Shown piece after piece: positions 40,772 through 49,507 of a stretch of 50,396 nt of DNA (position 1 is its first letter; every line of letters starts with the position of its first letter). Made by a program: the position numbers and the translations under genes. The DNA comes from PWPR01 sp964497955. GTDB lineage: Bacteria > Bacillota > UBA994 > PWPR01. The stretch covers positions 1 to 50,396 of the forward strand of contig CAZCFQ010000001.1 in NCBI GenBank assembly GCA_964497955.1, in the 5' to 3' direction. The notes beneath the pieces are model-generated. The model saw nothing but the letters and a program-made list of their open reading frames with translations, was not told where the DNA came from and made no database searches.

Positions 40772-42064
40772 ATGAGCCAAATTTATGATATATATGCAAG
40801 AGAGGTACTTGATTCTAGAGGCAACCCTACAATTGAAGTAGAGGTAGTTTTGGAAAATGGAGCTCTAGGTAGAGCAATCGTCCCTTCAGGAGCTTCAACA
40901 GGAGCGTTTGAAGCTGTAGAGTTAAGAGATAAAGATAACTCTAGATATTTAGGTAAAGGTGTTAATAAAGCTATTGAAAATGTTAATGGAATAATAGCTG
41001 TAGAATTAATGGGTAGGGAAGCATACGATCAAATAGATATAGATCATGCTTTGATAGAGTTGGATGGCACTCCAAATAAATCTAATCTTGGAGCAAACGC
41101 AATTTTGGGAGTTTCTTTAGCAGTAGCTCGTGCTGCATCTGATTCCTTAAAGATGCCCTTGTATAAATACATAGGTGGAGTAAATGCAAATACTTTACCT
41201 ATTCCTATGATGAATATTTTAAATGGTGGAGAACATGCAGATAATAATGTGGATATCCAAGAGTTTATGGTTATGCCTGTTGGGGCTAATGACATATATC
41301 AAGCAGTTAGAATGGGCTCAGAGATATATCATTATCTTAAAAAGGTTTTATCAAGTAAAGGCCTCTCAACTGCAGTAGGAGACGAAGGTGGATTTGCGCC
41401 AAACCTAAATAGTAATGAAGAGGCTCTAGAGGTGATAATGGAGGCTATTAATCTAGCAGGATATCAAGCTGGAGAAGATGTGCTTCTAGCTTTAGATGTA
41501 GCTGCTACGGAGATTTATGAAAAAGAGAACAATACTTATAATTTCAAAGGAGAAGGGGTTGTTCGCACCTCAGAAGAGATGGTTGAATATTATAGGTATT
41601 TGGTTGATAAATATCCAATAATTTCAATAGAAGATGGTATGGACGAGGAAGATTGGCAAGGATGGAAACTGCTAAGTCAAGAGCTAGGGCAAAGAATCCA
41701 AATTGTTGGAGATGATTTGTTTGTTACAAATACTCAAAGATTAGAAAAAGGTATTAAAGAGAATGCTGCAAACTCTATTTTAATTAAACTAAATCAGATT
41801 GGGACATTGACAGAGACTTTAGAAGCTATTAATATGGCACAAAGAGCAGGTTATACATGTGTAATTTCTCATAGGTCTGGAGAGACAGAAGATACAACTA
41901 TAGCAGATTTGTCTGTAGCTACTAATGCAGGACAAATTAAAACAGGAGCTCCAGCTAGAACTGATAGAGTTTCAAAGTATAATCAGTTGATTAGAATCGC
42001 AGATTATTTAGATACAAGTTCAAAATATCCAGGCAAATCAGCATTTTATAATCTTTCGCTTTAA
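40772..42064 (+). CDS. eno: enolase
   Basis: 430 aa. It dehydrates 2-phosphoglycerate to phosphoenolpyruvate. Signature features: AREVLDSRGNPTIEVEV, SGASTGAFEAVELRD, DEGGFAPNL, metal-binding SIEDGMDEEDW and GDDLFVTN, catalytic Lys in ILIKLNQIGTLTET, and SHRSGETEDTTIADL. Last glycolytic gene; secG follows with its own promoter 67 nt later. Confidence 0.97.
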   Translation: MSQIYDIYAREVLDSRGNPTIEVEVVLENGALGRAIVPSGASTGAFEAVELRDKDNSRYLGKGVNKAIENVNGIIAVELMGREAYDQIDIDHALIELDGTPNKSNLGANAILGVSLAVARAASDSLKMPLYKYIGGVNANTLPIPMMNILNGGEHADNNVDIQEFMVMPVGANDIYQAVRMGSEIYHYLKKVLSSKGLSTAVGDEGGFAPNLNSNEEALEVIMEAINLAGYQAGEDVLLALDVAATEIYEKENNTYNFKGEGVVRTSEEMVEYYRYLVDKYPIISIEDGMDEEDWQGWKLLSQELGQRIQIVGDDLFVTNTQRLEKGIKENAANSILIKLNQIGTLTETLEAINMAQRAGYTCVISHRSGETEDTTIADLSVATNAGQIKTGAPARTDRVSKYNQLIRIADYLDTSSKYPGKSAFYNLSL

Positions 42065-42069
42065 TAAGG

Positions 42070-42098
42070 TTGTAACTTATAAAATGATATGTTAAAAT
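42070..42098 (+). promoter_or_regulatory. promoter of secG
   Basis: TTGTAA (42070-42075), exactly 17 nt, TAAAAT (42093-42098), 33 nt upstream of the secG ATG. It would allow secG expression apart from the glycolytic operon. Confidence 0.6.
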
Positions 42099-42131
42099 AC
42101 TAATCTGTAAGCAAACCAAGGAGGTGGAATT

Positions 42132-42353
42132 ATGCAGATAGCACTAACAGTTGTACTAATCGTTTGTTCACTTGCACTTATAATTAGCGTACTTATGCAA
42201 TCAGGCACTAGTGCTGGATTAGGAGCAGTAGGTGGAGGAGCGGATCAGTTTTTTGGAAAAGGTAAGAAATTAGACGATTTATTTTCAAAGATTACTACTG
42301 CTTCCGCCGTTGGTTTTATGATTTGTACTTTATTATTGACAATTACTCAATAG
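42132..42353 (+). CDS. secG: SecG preprotein translocase subunit
   Basis: 73 aa, typical size. Two transmembrane helices (~2-20 and ~52-71) flank the diagnostic cytoplasmic loop SVLMQSGTSAGLGAVGGG. It assists SecYE in protein export. The eno-secG linkage is widespread in Firmicutes, where rnr follows closely; here hppA and two hydrolase genes lie between. Strong ribosome site AAGGAGGTG. Confidence 0.95.
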   Translation: MQIALTVVLIVCSLALIISVLMQSGTSAGLGAVGGGADQFFGKGKKLDDLFSKITTASAVGFMICTLLLTITQ

Positions 42354-42360
42354 GCTCATA

Positions 42361-42391
42361 TTGCCTCTACCTTTATGGAAGAGGCATTTTA
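42361..42391 (+). terminator. terminator after secG
   Basis: GCCTCT-A-CC (42363-42371) pairs with GG-A-AGAGGC (42377-42385), one A/A mismatch, 5-nt loop, then ATTTTAT. Confidence 0.78.
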
Positions 42392-42423
42392 TATGTAAAT
42401 AATTATAATCAGGAGGTAGGGGT

Positions 42424-44388
42424 ATGAACATGGAGATAATATTATGGCTAGCCCCAGTTATTGGAGCTATTTCTCTAATATTCGCACTTTTTATTTCTGC
42501 TAAGATAAATAAAGAAGAAGCAGGAAATGATAGAATGAAAGAGCTTGCAAAAGCTATTCAAGAAGGTGCTATGGCTTTTCTAAAAAGAGAGTATCGTTCA
42601 CTAGCCATTTTTGTTTTAATTGTATTTATTGCACTAGCTTGGCAGATAAATATTGGTACTGGAATTTCATTCCTAGTTGGAGCTATTAGTTCAGCAGTAG
42701 CTGGATATATAGGCATGAATGTTGCAACAAGAGCAAATGTTAGAACTGCTAATGCTGCACGAAAGGGTTTAAGTCCTGCGCTTAAAATTGCTTTCAATGG
42801 TGGAGCAGTAATGGGTTTATCAGTAGTAGGCTTAGGAATTTTAGGTTTAGGTATTTTATACTATATATATAGAGATGCTGAAATTGTTAATGGATTTGCA
42901 CTAGGCGCCAGTTCTATAGCTTTATTTGCACGTGTAGGTGGAGGAATCTATACAAAAGCAGCCGACGTAGGAGCTGACTTGGTAGGTAAAGTAGAAGCTG
43001 GTATTCCAGAAGATGATCCAAGAAACCCAGCTGTAATAGCTGACAATGTTGGAGATAATGTTGGTGACGTTGCTGGAATGGGTGCTGATCTTTTTGAATC
43101 ATATGTTGGCTCTTTGATAGCCTCCATTGCAATTGGAATTACTGTATACGGAATGCAAGGCGTGTATCTACCAATGCTTATAAGTGCGATTGGAATAGTT
43201 GCAAGTTTAATAGGAACTCAGTTTGTTAAAACAGATGATGAAAGCAAAATTCAATCAGCATTACATAATGGCGTTTATGTTGCTGGTGGTTTAACCATTA
43301 TTGGAGCTTTTTTTGCAGTAAGTCAGACTGTTGAAAATATAAATGTTTTTTTTGCAATTGTTGCAGGATTAGTTGCAGGAATTATTATAGGTCAAGTTAC
43401 AGAGTATTATACTGGAGGAGACCATAAGCCAGTTCAATCAATAGCTTCAGCTTCACAAACAGGAGCAGCAACAAACATTATTACAGGTTTATCTGTAGGT
43501 ATGAAATCTACAGCTTTACCAGTTTTAGTTATTTGTTTAGCTATTTTCATTTCGTACTCTTTTGCAGGACTTTATGGAATTGCATTATCTGCTGTAGGAA
43601 TGCTAGCGACTACAGGTATTACAGTAGCTGTAGATGCCTATGGACCAATTGCTGATAATGCCGGTGGTATTGCAGAAATGGCAGAGTTAGGGCCTGAGGT
43701 TAGAAAAATTACAGACTCACTAGATGCTGTAGGTAATACAACAGCAGCAATGGGTAAGGGATTTGCCATAGGTTCAGCAGCATTAACAGCTTTAGGATTA
43801 TTCTCAGCATATGCAACTGCAGTTGACTTGCAAGCTGTTAATCTTTTAGATGCTAATGTAATTATCGGTTTATTTATTGGTGGAATGTTACCATTTTTCT
43901 TCTCAGCAATTACAATGTCTGCTGTAGGTAAATCAGCTTACAACATGATAGAAGAGGTACGAAGACAGTTTAGAGATATTCCAGGAATCATGGAAGGTAA
44001 AGCAAAGCCTGATTATGCGAGATGTGTAGATATTTCTACTCAAGCAGCATTAAGAGAAATGATTATACCAGGAGTATTAGCTGTTGTAGCACCAATTTTA
44101 GTTGGTTTAGTATTAGGTGCAGAAGCTTTAGCAGGTTTATTAGCTGGAGCACTAGTTGCTGGTTTAATGTTAGCTATAATGATGGCTAACGCTGGTGGTG
44201 CTTGGGATAATGCTAAGAAATTTATTGAAACAGGAGCATTTGGTGGAAAAGGAACAGATACTCATGCAGCAGCTGTCGTAGGAGATACTGTTGGAGATCC
44301 TTTTAAGGATACGTCTGGTCCATCAATTAATATATTAATTAAGTTGATGACTATTGTAGCATTAGTATTTGCTCCATTATTTATATAG
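42424..44388 (+). CDS. hppA: membrane-bound ion-translocating pyrophosphatase
   Basis: 654 aa with about 16 hydrophobic segments. It couples PPi hydrolysis to H+ or Na+ pumping across the membrane. The PPi site is intact (residues ~172-227: VGGGIYTKAADVGADLVGK, EDDPRNPAVIADNVGDNVGD). GNTTAAMGKGFAIGSAAL near residue 436 has Ala at the position where K+-independent enzymes carry Lys, so it should be K+-dependent. H+ versus Na+ selectivity cannot be decided from the motifs I can see. It follows the glycolysis operon but has its own ribosome site (GGAGG) and terminators on both sides. PPi-driven pumping would save ATP in an anaerobe. Confidence 0.95.
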   Translation: MNMEIILWLAPVIGAISLIFALFISAKINKEEAGNDRMKELAKAIQEGAMAFLKREYRSLAIFVLIVFIALAWQINIGTGISFLVGAISSAVAGYIGMNVATRANVRTANAARKGLSPALKIAFNGGAVMGLSVVGLGILGLGILYYIYRDAEIVNGFALGASSIALFARVGGGIYTKAADVGADLVGKVEAGIPEDDPRNPAVIADNVGDNVGDVAGMGADLFESYVGSLIASIAIGITVYGMQGVYLPMLISAIGIVASLIGTQFVKTDDESKIQSALHNGVYVAGGLTIIGAFFAVSQTVENINVFFAIVAGLVAGIIIGQVTEYYTGGDHKPVQSIASASQTGAATNIITGLSVGMKSTALPVLVICLAIFISYSFAGLYGIALSAVGMLATTGITVAVDAYGPIADNAGGIAEMAELGPEVRKITDSLDAVGNTTAAMGKGFAIGSAALTALGLFSAYATAVDLQAVNLLDANVIIGLFIGGMLPFFFSAITMSAVGKSAYNMIEEVRRQFRDIPGIMEGKAKPDYARCVDISTQAALREMIIPGVLAVVAPILVGLVLGAEALAGLLAGALVAGLMLAIMMANAGGAWDNAKKFIETGAFGGKGTDTHAAAVVGDTVGDPFKDTSGPSINILIKLMTIVALVFAPLFI

Positions 44389-44395
44389 AATATAT

Positions 44396-44427
44396 AACTG
44401 CTTGCTGAGCTCAGTAAGCAGTTTTTC
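44396..44427 (+). terminator. terminator after hppA
   Basis: AACTGCTT-G-CTGAG (44396-44409) pairs with CTCAG-T-AAGCAGTT, followed by TTTCTT. Long GC-containing stem with one G/T pair. Confidence 0.88.
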
Positions 44428-44505
44428 TTATATTAAACAAAGTTATTTAATTTTTAATTGTAATAGTGTAGACTAATAAATGTATAATCACTTCTGGAGG
44501 TATTT

Positions 44506-45342
44506 ATGGAATATAAGTTAGTTGCAATTGATCTAGATGGTACATTATTGAATAAGGAAGATAAAGTAAGTAAATATAATCAGGATGTTATTAAAAAGTT
44601 AAAAAGTAATGGTATAAAAGTTGCGGTAATTACTGGAAGAAGATTTATCAGCATGATGGATGTTGTAAAAGACCTTAATATTGAATTACCTTATATTTGT
44701 TTCAATGGTGGTATGGTAGTTAACCAGAAAAACCATGAGATTATTTATAAAGAAACTTTAGACAAAAGAATATCCAAAAAAATAATATTAGAGATGAAAG
44801 AGAAAGACATTCCTATCTTTATATATAAAGCAGAAGTGGATGGACCTTCTACTTTTTACTTTAATACTGGATCACACCCAAGAGTTAAAAGATATATAGA
44901 GTTTGAAACTAAAAGAAATCAAATAGCTCCAATTAAAGAATTGGATAAAGAATTCGATTTTTCTCCAATTTGCATTAAATCATTTGGTCATTTTGAAGAC
45001 ATTGAAAGCGTAAAGTATTTAAAAGAGAAATATAATCATGAAAGTTTAACATGGCTTCAAACTGTGGGAGTAAATGAAAGAACACATTATTTAGAACTTT
45101 ACCCAAGTAAAGCAAATAAAGCAAATGGTCTTAAATGGCTTAGTAAGAAGTATAATATCAAAAAAAGTGATATAATAGCTATTGGAGACAACTTAAATGA
45201 TTTAGAAATGTTACAATGGGCAGGATTAGGCATTGCTATGGGTAATGCTCATCCAAAAGTTAAAGAGGTAGCAGATTTAATTGCTCCTGATGCAGATAAA
45301 GATGGTGTAGGAAAAGTTTTAGAAGAAGTACTTAATATTTAA
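44506..45342 (+). CDS. Cof-type HAD-IIB sugar-phosphate phosphatase
   Basis: 278 aa. HAD motif I AIDLDGTLLN (nucleophile Asp9), motif II VITGRR, a large C2 cap (~85-195), and motifs III/IV KANGLKWL...IIAIGDNLNDLEML with GIAMGNAHPKVKEVADL near the end, the standard Cof/YidA pattern. Expected substrates are phosphosugars or flavin/PLP phosphates; specificity cannot be told. A TATAAT (44483-44488) lies just before the GGAGG ribosome site. 17 nt ahead of the HD-domain gene, so probably co-transcribed. Confidence 0.9.
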   Translation: MEYKLVAIDLDGTLLNKEDKVSKYNQDVIKKLKSNGIKVAVITGRRFISMMDVVKDLNIELPYICFNGGMVVNQKNHEIIYKETLDKRISKKIILEMKEKDIPIFIYKAEVDGPSTFYFNTGSHPRVKRYIEFETKRNQIAPIKELDKEFDFSPICIKSFGHFEDIESVKYLKEKYNHESLTWLQTVGVNERTHYLELYPSKANKANGLKWLSKKYNIKKSDIIAIGDNLNDLEMLQWAGLGIAMGNAHPKVKEVADLIAPDADKDGVGKVLEEVLNI

Positions 45343-45359
45343 ATAAAGGATGAGTAAAA

Positions 45360-45911
45360 TTGGATAGAAAAACAGCTTTAGAAATGGTTAAAAAGAATGT
45401 GAAAAATAAAAATCTAAGAAAACATATGTATGCAGTAGAGGCAATATGTAAGAGACTGGCACAAGAATTTGATGAAGATGAAGAAAAATGGGCACTAGCA
45501 GGATTATTACATGATGTAGATTATGACAAAACAAATAAGGACCCAGAAAAGCACAGCATGATTGGTGCGGATATGCTAGAAGAAGCTGGTTTGCCTGAGG
45601 ATATTGTCTATGCTGTTAGAGTACATAATGAAAGACATGGACTACCAAGGGTATCACTGCTAGATAAAGTTTTATATGCAGCAGACCCGTTAAGTGGCCT
45701 TATTGTTGCATCTGCTTTAATAAACCCAGAGAAGAAATTAGAAGCTATTGATGCAGAGTTTATATTGAGAAGATTTGATGAGAATTCTTTTGCCAGAGGT
45801 GCAAACAGAGAACAAATAAAGGCATGTGAAGAGTTTGACATGAGTTTAGATAAATTTGTAGAATTAAGTTATCAAGCAATGTTAGATATATCAGATGAAT
45901 TAGGACTTTAA
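45360..45911 (+). CDS. HD-domain phosphohydrolase
   Basis: 183 aa. HD superfamily metal site: His22 (RKHMYAVE), His51-Asp52 (LLHDVDYD), His65 and a distal Asp in LYAADPLSG; this HDIG-like form resembles small hydrolases of Clostridia with unknown substrates. It lacks the HD-GYP signature, so it is not a c-di-GMP phosphodiesterase of that class. The start is TTG 45360 with AAAGGATGAG upstream, no ATG being available before the first helix. A terminator follows the stop directly. Confidence 0.82.
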   Translation: MDRKTALEMVKKNVKNKNLRKHMYAVEAICKRLAQEFDEDEEKWALAGLLHDVDYDKTNKDPEKHSMIGADMLEEAGLPEDIVYAVRVHNERHGLPRVSLLDKVLYAADPLSGLIVASALINPEKKLEAIDAEFILRRFDENSFARGANREQIKACEEFDMSLDKFVELSYQAMLDISDELGL

Positions 45912-45912
45912 T

Positions 45913-45936
45913 ACGGAGGGAATCCCTCCGTTTTTA
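45913..45936 (+). terminator. terminator after the HD-domain gene
   Basis: ACGGAGGG (45913-45920) pairs with CCCTCCGT (45924-45931) with a 3-nt loop, followed by a T-run. Only 25 nt before rnr. Confidence 0.88.
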
Positions 45937-45960
45937 CGTATAAATATGGAGGAGTATTAT

Positions 45961-48087
45961 ATGATTACAAAAAAAGAATTATTAAAATATATGGACGAAA
46001 AAGTTTATAAACCGATGAAGTTTAGCGAGTTGGTCGAAGAGTTAAATATTAAAAATGATAAAAAAGAAGATTTTAGTGAGCTATTACAAAAATTAATCAA
46101 TGAGGGAGAAATAATAAAAACTAGATATAATAGATATGGAATCCCTCATAAAATGAATCTTGTGTTAGGAAAATTACAAGGTAATAGAGCAGGCTTTGCG
46201 TTTTTAATTAGTGATAGAGAAAAAGATGATACATTTATAGCTCCACAAAATTTAAATGGAGCTATGCATGGAGATAAAGTTATTGCGAGAATTATACCTA
46301 GTTCGCACAAGAAAAAAAACAAAGAGGGAGAAGTTATAAGAATCATAGAAAGAGCAAGACAAGAAATTGTTGGAAGGCTTGATGTGATTAATAACAGTTA
46401 TGGCTTTATAATTCCTGATAATCAAAGAGTTGGAACTGACTTTTACATTGTGAGGAAAAATTACAAGAATGCAAAAGATGGCGAAAAAGTAGTTGCTGAA
46501 ATTATTGCATGGCCTAAAAATAACAGATCCCCTGAAGCAAAAGTGAAAAAGGTATTAGGAAAAGAAGGAGAACCGGGTGTAGACACTTTAGCGGTTATTC
46601 ATGAGTATAAACTTAAAACTGATTTTCCTAAGCAAGTTATTTCTGAAGCTAAACGTGTAGCAAATAAGAGTATTAACCCTAAGGATAGAGTTGATTTTAG
46701 AGATAAATACACAATAACTATTGATGGAGAAGATGCAAGAGACTTTGATGATGCCATCACAATTGAAAAAAAAGATGGAAACTATTTATTAGGAGTCCAT
46801 ATTGCTGATGTAGGTGAATATGTAAAAAAAGGTTCTATAATTGACAAAGAAGCATTTGAAAGAGCAACAAGTGTATATTTCCCTGATCGAGTTTTACCTA
46901 TGCTTCCAGAAGTATTATCAAATGGAGTATGCAGTTTAAATCCGAATGTAGATAGGTACAGCTTATCTGTTATTATGGAGATTAATAAAAAAGGAGAAAT
47001 AGTAAATCACCAAATAGTAGAAGGCATAATTAACAGTAATAGACGCTTAACGTATAGTCTTGTTAATGAATTAGTTGTTAATAAGGATAAAGACTTGCAA
47101 AAGAAGTACTCAGATGCAATGAAAACACTAAACCTATCAAGTGAATTAGCTAAAATTCTAAGGGCAAGTAGAAAAGAAAGAGGTAGTATTGACTTTGATT
47201 TTGCTGAGTCAAAAGTAATTATAGACCAAGTAAATGGAAAGCCAGTAGAAATTAAGCCTAGAAAGAGAACTTTTAGTGACAGTATAATTGAAGAGTTTAT
47301 GTTAATAGCTAACGAAACAGTAGCTGAACATTTTTTCTGGTTAGATATACCATTTATGTATAGAGTTCATGATGATCCATTGCCTGAAAAAATTAATGAT
47401 TTAGAAAAGTTTTTACAAAACTTTGATATATATTTAAAAGGTGTTAATGAAGGAGAGATTCATCCAAAAGAATTACAAAGAGCTGTTTCTCAAGCGGATG
47501 ATCGTCCAGAAGAAAAACTGATTAATACGGTTATTTTACGTTCATTGCAAAGGGCCGTCTACTCAGATACTTGTGATGGTCACTTTGGATTAGCTGCTAA
47601 ATATTATACTCATTTTACTTCTCCAATTAGAAGATACCCAGATTTAGTTATTCATAGGATTATTAAAGATTATCTGAATAAAAAAATCGATTTAACTGAG
47701 GATAATGAAGACCTAGATGATTTTGTTTCTCTTGCTGCAAATCAAGCGACAGCATGTGAAAAGAAAGCAGACGAAGCGGAAAGAAGCATCATTGACCTTC
47801 TCAAGGTAGAGTATATGCAAAGGCATGTTTCAGATACTTATAATGGTATTATTTCCGGGGTTATTCCATCTGGCTTTTTTGTAGAACTACCTAACACAGT
47901 AGAGGGGTTTGTTCATGTTAGCTCTTTATATGATGATTATTATATTTATCAAGAAGAAAATTATCGTTTCTTGGGAGAGCGGACAGGCAAAACCTACCGA
48001 ATAGGTGACAAAGTAGAGATTGAAGTAATTAAAGCAGATGTTAAGACAAGAAAAATTGATTTTATTCTAACAGATCTAAAAGAGTAA
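45961..48087 (+). CDS. rnr: ribonuclease R
   Basis: 708 aa. Processive 3'-5' exoribonuclease that degrades structured RNA. An N-terminal winged helix (1-65) and two cold-shock OB domains (RAGFAFLISDREKDDTFI; NSYGFIIPDN) precede the RNB catalytic domain with the Mg-binding DGEDARDFDDAI, HIADVGEYVKKGS and YTHFTSPIRRYPDL. A C-terminal S1 domain (NGIISGVIPSGFFVELPN) follows. ATG 45961 has GGAGGAG 8 nt upstream; the ATG at 45946 overlaps that site. The usual smpB is not seen downstream in this window. Confidence 0.96.
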   Translation: MITKKELLKYMDEKVYKPMKFSELVEELNIKNDKKEDFSELLQKLINEGEIIKTRYNRYGIPHKMNLVLGKLQGNRAGFAFLISDREKDDTFIAPQNLNGAMHGDKVIARIIPSSHKKKNKEGEVIRIIERARQEIVGRLDVINNSYGFIIPDNQRVGTDFYIVRKNYKNAKDGEKVVAEIIAWPKNNRSPEAKVKKVLGKEGEPGVDTLAVIHEYKLKTDFPKQVISEAKRVANKSINPKDRVDFRDKYTITIDGEDARDFDDAITIEKKDGNYLLGVHIADVGEYVKKGSIIDKEAFERATSVYFPDRVLPMLPEVLSNGVCSLNPNVDRYSLSVIMEINKKGEIVNHQIVEGIINSNRRLTYSLVNELVVNKDKDLQKKYSDAMKTLNLSSELAKILRASRKERGSIDFDFAESKVIIDQVNGKPVEIKPRKRTFSDSIIEEFMLIANETVAEHFFWLDIPFMYRVHDDPLPEKINDLEKFLQNFDIYLKGVNEGEIHPKELQRAVSQADDRPEEKLINTVILRSLQRAVYSDTCDGHFGLAAKYYTHFTSPIRRYPDLVIHRIIKDYLNKKIDLTEDNEDLDDFVSLAANQATACEKKADEAERSIIDLLKVEYMQRHVSDTYNGIISGVIPSGFFVELPNTVEGFVHVSSLYDDYYIYQEENYRFLGERTGKTYRIGDKVEIEVIKADVKTRKIDFILTDLKE

Positions 48088-48097
48088 GGAGATATTT

Positions 48098-48889
48098 ATG
48101 AAGCGCTTAGTTATAGTGATATTGGTTTTCTTTGTATTGCTATTTTTAACTTTGCCAAATCCTAGTGCACTTGATTTGGATTTTACTGAATTGAATGCCC
48201 AAGGGTATAAAAATAGCAAACAATTACAAATTAGCCAAATACCAATACTGATGTATCATAGTATTTCAGATATAGGTGGCGTTTATTCTGAGTTATGTGT
48301 TTCTCCTTCTAGTTTTTCTAAACAGATGGATTACTTACTTGATTCAGGATATTCTACAATTACCTTTCATGGTTTATTAGATTACATTGAAGGTAATAAA
48401 CCTCTACCTGAGAAACCCATAATATTAACATTTGATGATGGTTATTTGGATAATTATAAAAATGCATTTATGGCTATGAGAGAAAGGGCAATGGTAGGGG
48501 TAGTATATCCCTATATTAATAAGATAGGAACAGAAAATGGACTTAGCAAAGACCAGCTACTTAAAATGCAAGAACAAGGTTGGGAAATAGGAAGTCATAC
48601 TATCACTCATTTGGATTTAACAAGCTTAACTGATAGGCAATTAAAAAATGAAGTCTATGAATCAAAAGTGAAATTAAAGGAAATGTTTGATTCTGATGTT
48701 GTTAGCGTTTGTTATCCTGCGGGAAGATATAACGATAAGGTGGTTGAATTTAGTAAAAGTGCAGGCTATCTTTTTGGTGTGACCACCAGTTATGGAAAAG
48801 CAGATTTAGAAGAAAATTTGCTGGAGTTGTCAAGAATTAGGATTAATAGAAGTGATACATTAGCAACTTTTGTAAAAAAGGTGAATTAA
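48098..48889 (+). CDS. exported polysaccharide deacetylase (NodB domain)
   Basis: 263 aa. An N-terminal signal/anchor helix (4-20) is followed by a carbohydrate-esterase family 4 domain with PILMYHSIS, TFDDGYLDN (catalytic Asp and metal Asp), SHTITHLDL (metal His pair) and CYPAGRYND. It probably deacetylates peptidoglycan or another N-acetyl-glucosamine polymer outside the membrane. No wall-binding domain is present. 10 nt after rnr with its own ribosome site AAGGAG. Confidence 0.9.
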   Translation: MKRLVIVILVFFVLLFLTLPNPSALDLDFTELNAQGYKNSKQLQISQIPILMYHSISDIGGVYSELCVSPSSFSKQMDYLLDSGYSTITFHGLLDYIEGNKPLPEKPIILTFDDGYLDNYKNAFMAMRERAMVGVVYPYINKIGTENGLSKDQLLKMQEQGWEIGSHTITHLDLTSLTDRQLKNEVYESKVKLKEMFDSDVVSVCYPAGRYNDKVVEFSKSAGYLFGVTTSYGKADLEENLLELSRIRINRSDTLATFVKKVN

Positions 48890-48904
48890 AAAGAAGGTTT
48901 ACTT

Positions 48905-49504
48905 ATGAATAAAGGTAGATCATTACCAAATGACTATTTAGAAATAGTTTCAAAGCAATATAATAAAACAAAGCATGCTTTACCTCATATAGAAAAAGAA
49001 ATAGGGTTCTTTATATATGATTACATTCTAACTAAAAAAATAAAAAGCATTTTAGAGATTGGCACTTGTTTAGGTTATTCTACAATTTTTATGGGAAGTG
49101 CTATTAAAGAAAATAATGGGAAGATACTTACAATAGAAAAGAATGAAGATTTATTTTGGAAGGCTAAATCTAACATAAAGAAAGCTAATTTAAGCAAAAA
49201 TGTGGACATGCTTTGTGCTGATGCTTGTGAAGTATTACCAAATTTAACAAAAAAATATGATCTTGTATTTCAAGATAGTCAAAAGAGCTTGTATTTAGAA
49301 ATGTTAGAAGTTTCAATCAACCTTTTAAAAAAAGGTGGAACATTAATAGCAGATGACACTTTGTTATATCTAACTAATCCTTATAAAAATATTAAGAGAA
49401 GCATATATGATTATAATAGGGTTGTTTTTTCTAATCCAATGCTTGATAGTACTATAGTCCCATTAGGAGATGGGATTACTATTAGTATAAAAAAAGAGGT
49501 GTAA
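48905..49504 (+). CDS. class I SAM-dependent O-methyltransferase (MT3 family)
   Basis: 199 aa. Caffeoyl-CoA/catechol O-methyltransferase-like fold: SILEIGTCLGYSTIFMG (SAM loop), ILTIEKNEDLF (acidic beta-2 end) and YDLVFQDSQKSLYLEML (metal/substrate loop), then GGTLIADDTLL. Bacillus YrrM/TrmR, which methylates 5-hydroxyuridine in tRNA, has this fold and is a plausible function. The loop here reads FQDSQKS where relatives usually have FIDAAK, so specificity may differ. 15 nt after the deacetylase gene and 3 nt before the next one, forming a short operon. Confidence 0.78.
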   Translation: MNKGRSLPNDYLEIVSKQYNKTKHALPHIEKEIGFFIYDYILTKKIKSILEIGTCLGYSTIFMGSAIKENNGKILTIEKNEDLFWKAKSNIKKANLSKNVDMLCADACEVLPNLTKKYDLVFQDSQKSLYLEMLEVSINLLKKGGTLIADDTLLYLTNPYKNIKRSIYDYNRVVFSNPMLDSTIVPLGDGITISIKKEV

Positions 49505-49507
49505 CAG

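Noticed and set aside
42914..43132. Minus-strand ORF within hppA
   Set aside because: Leu/Gln-rich shadow of a conserved pyrophosphatase region; no start signals.
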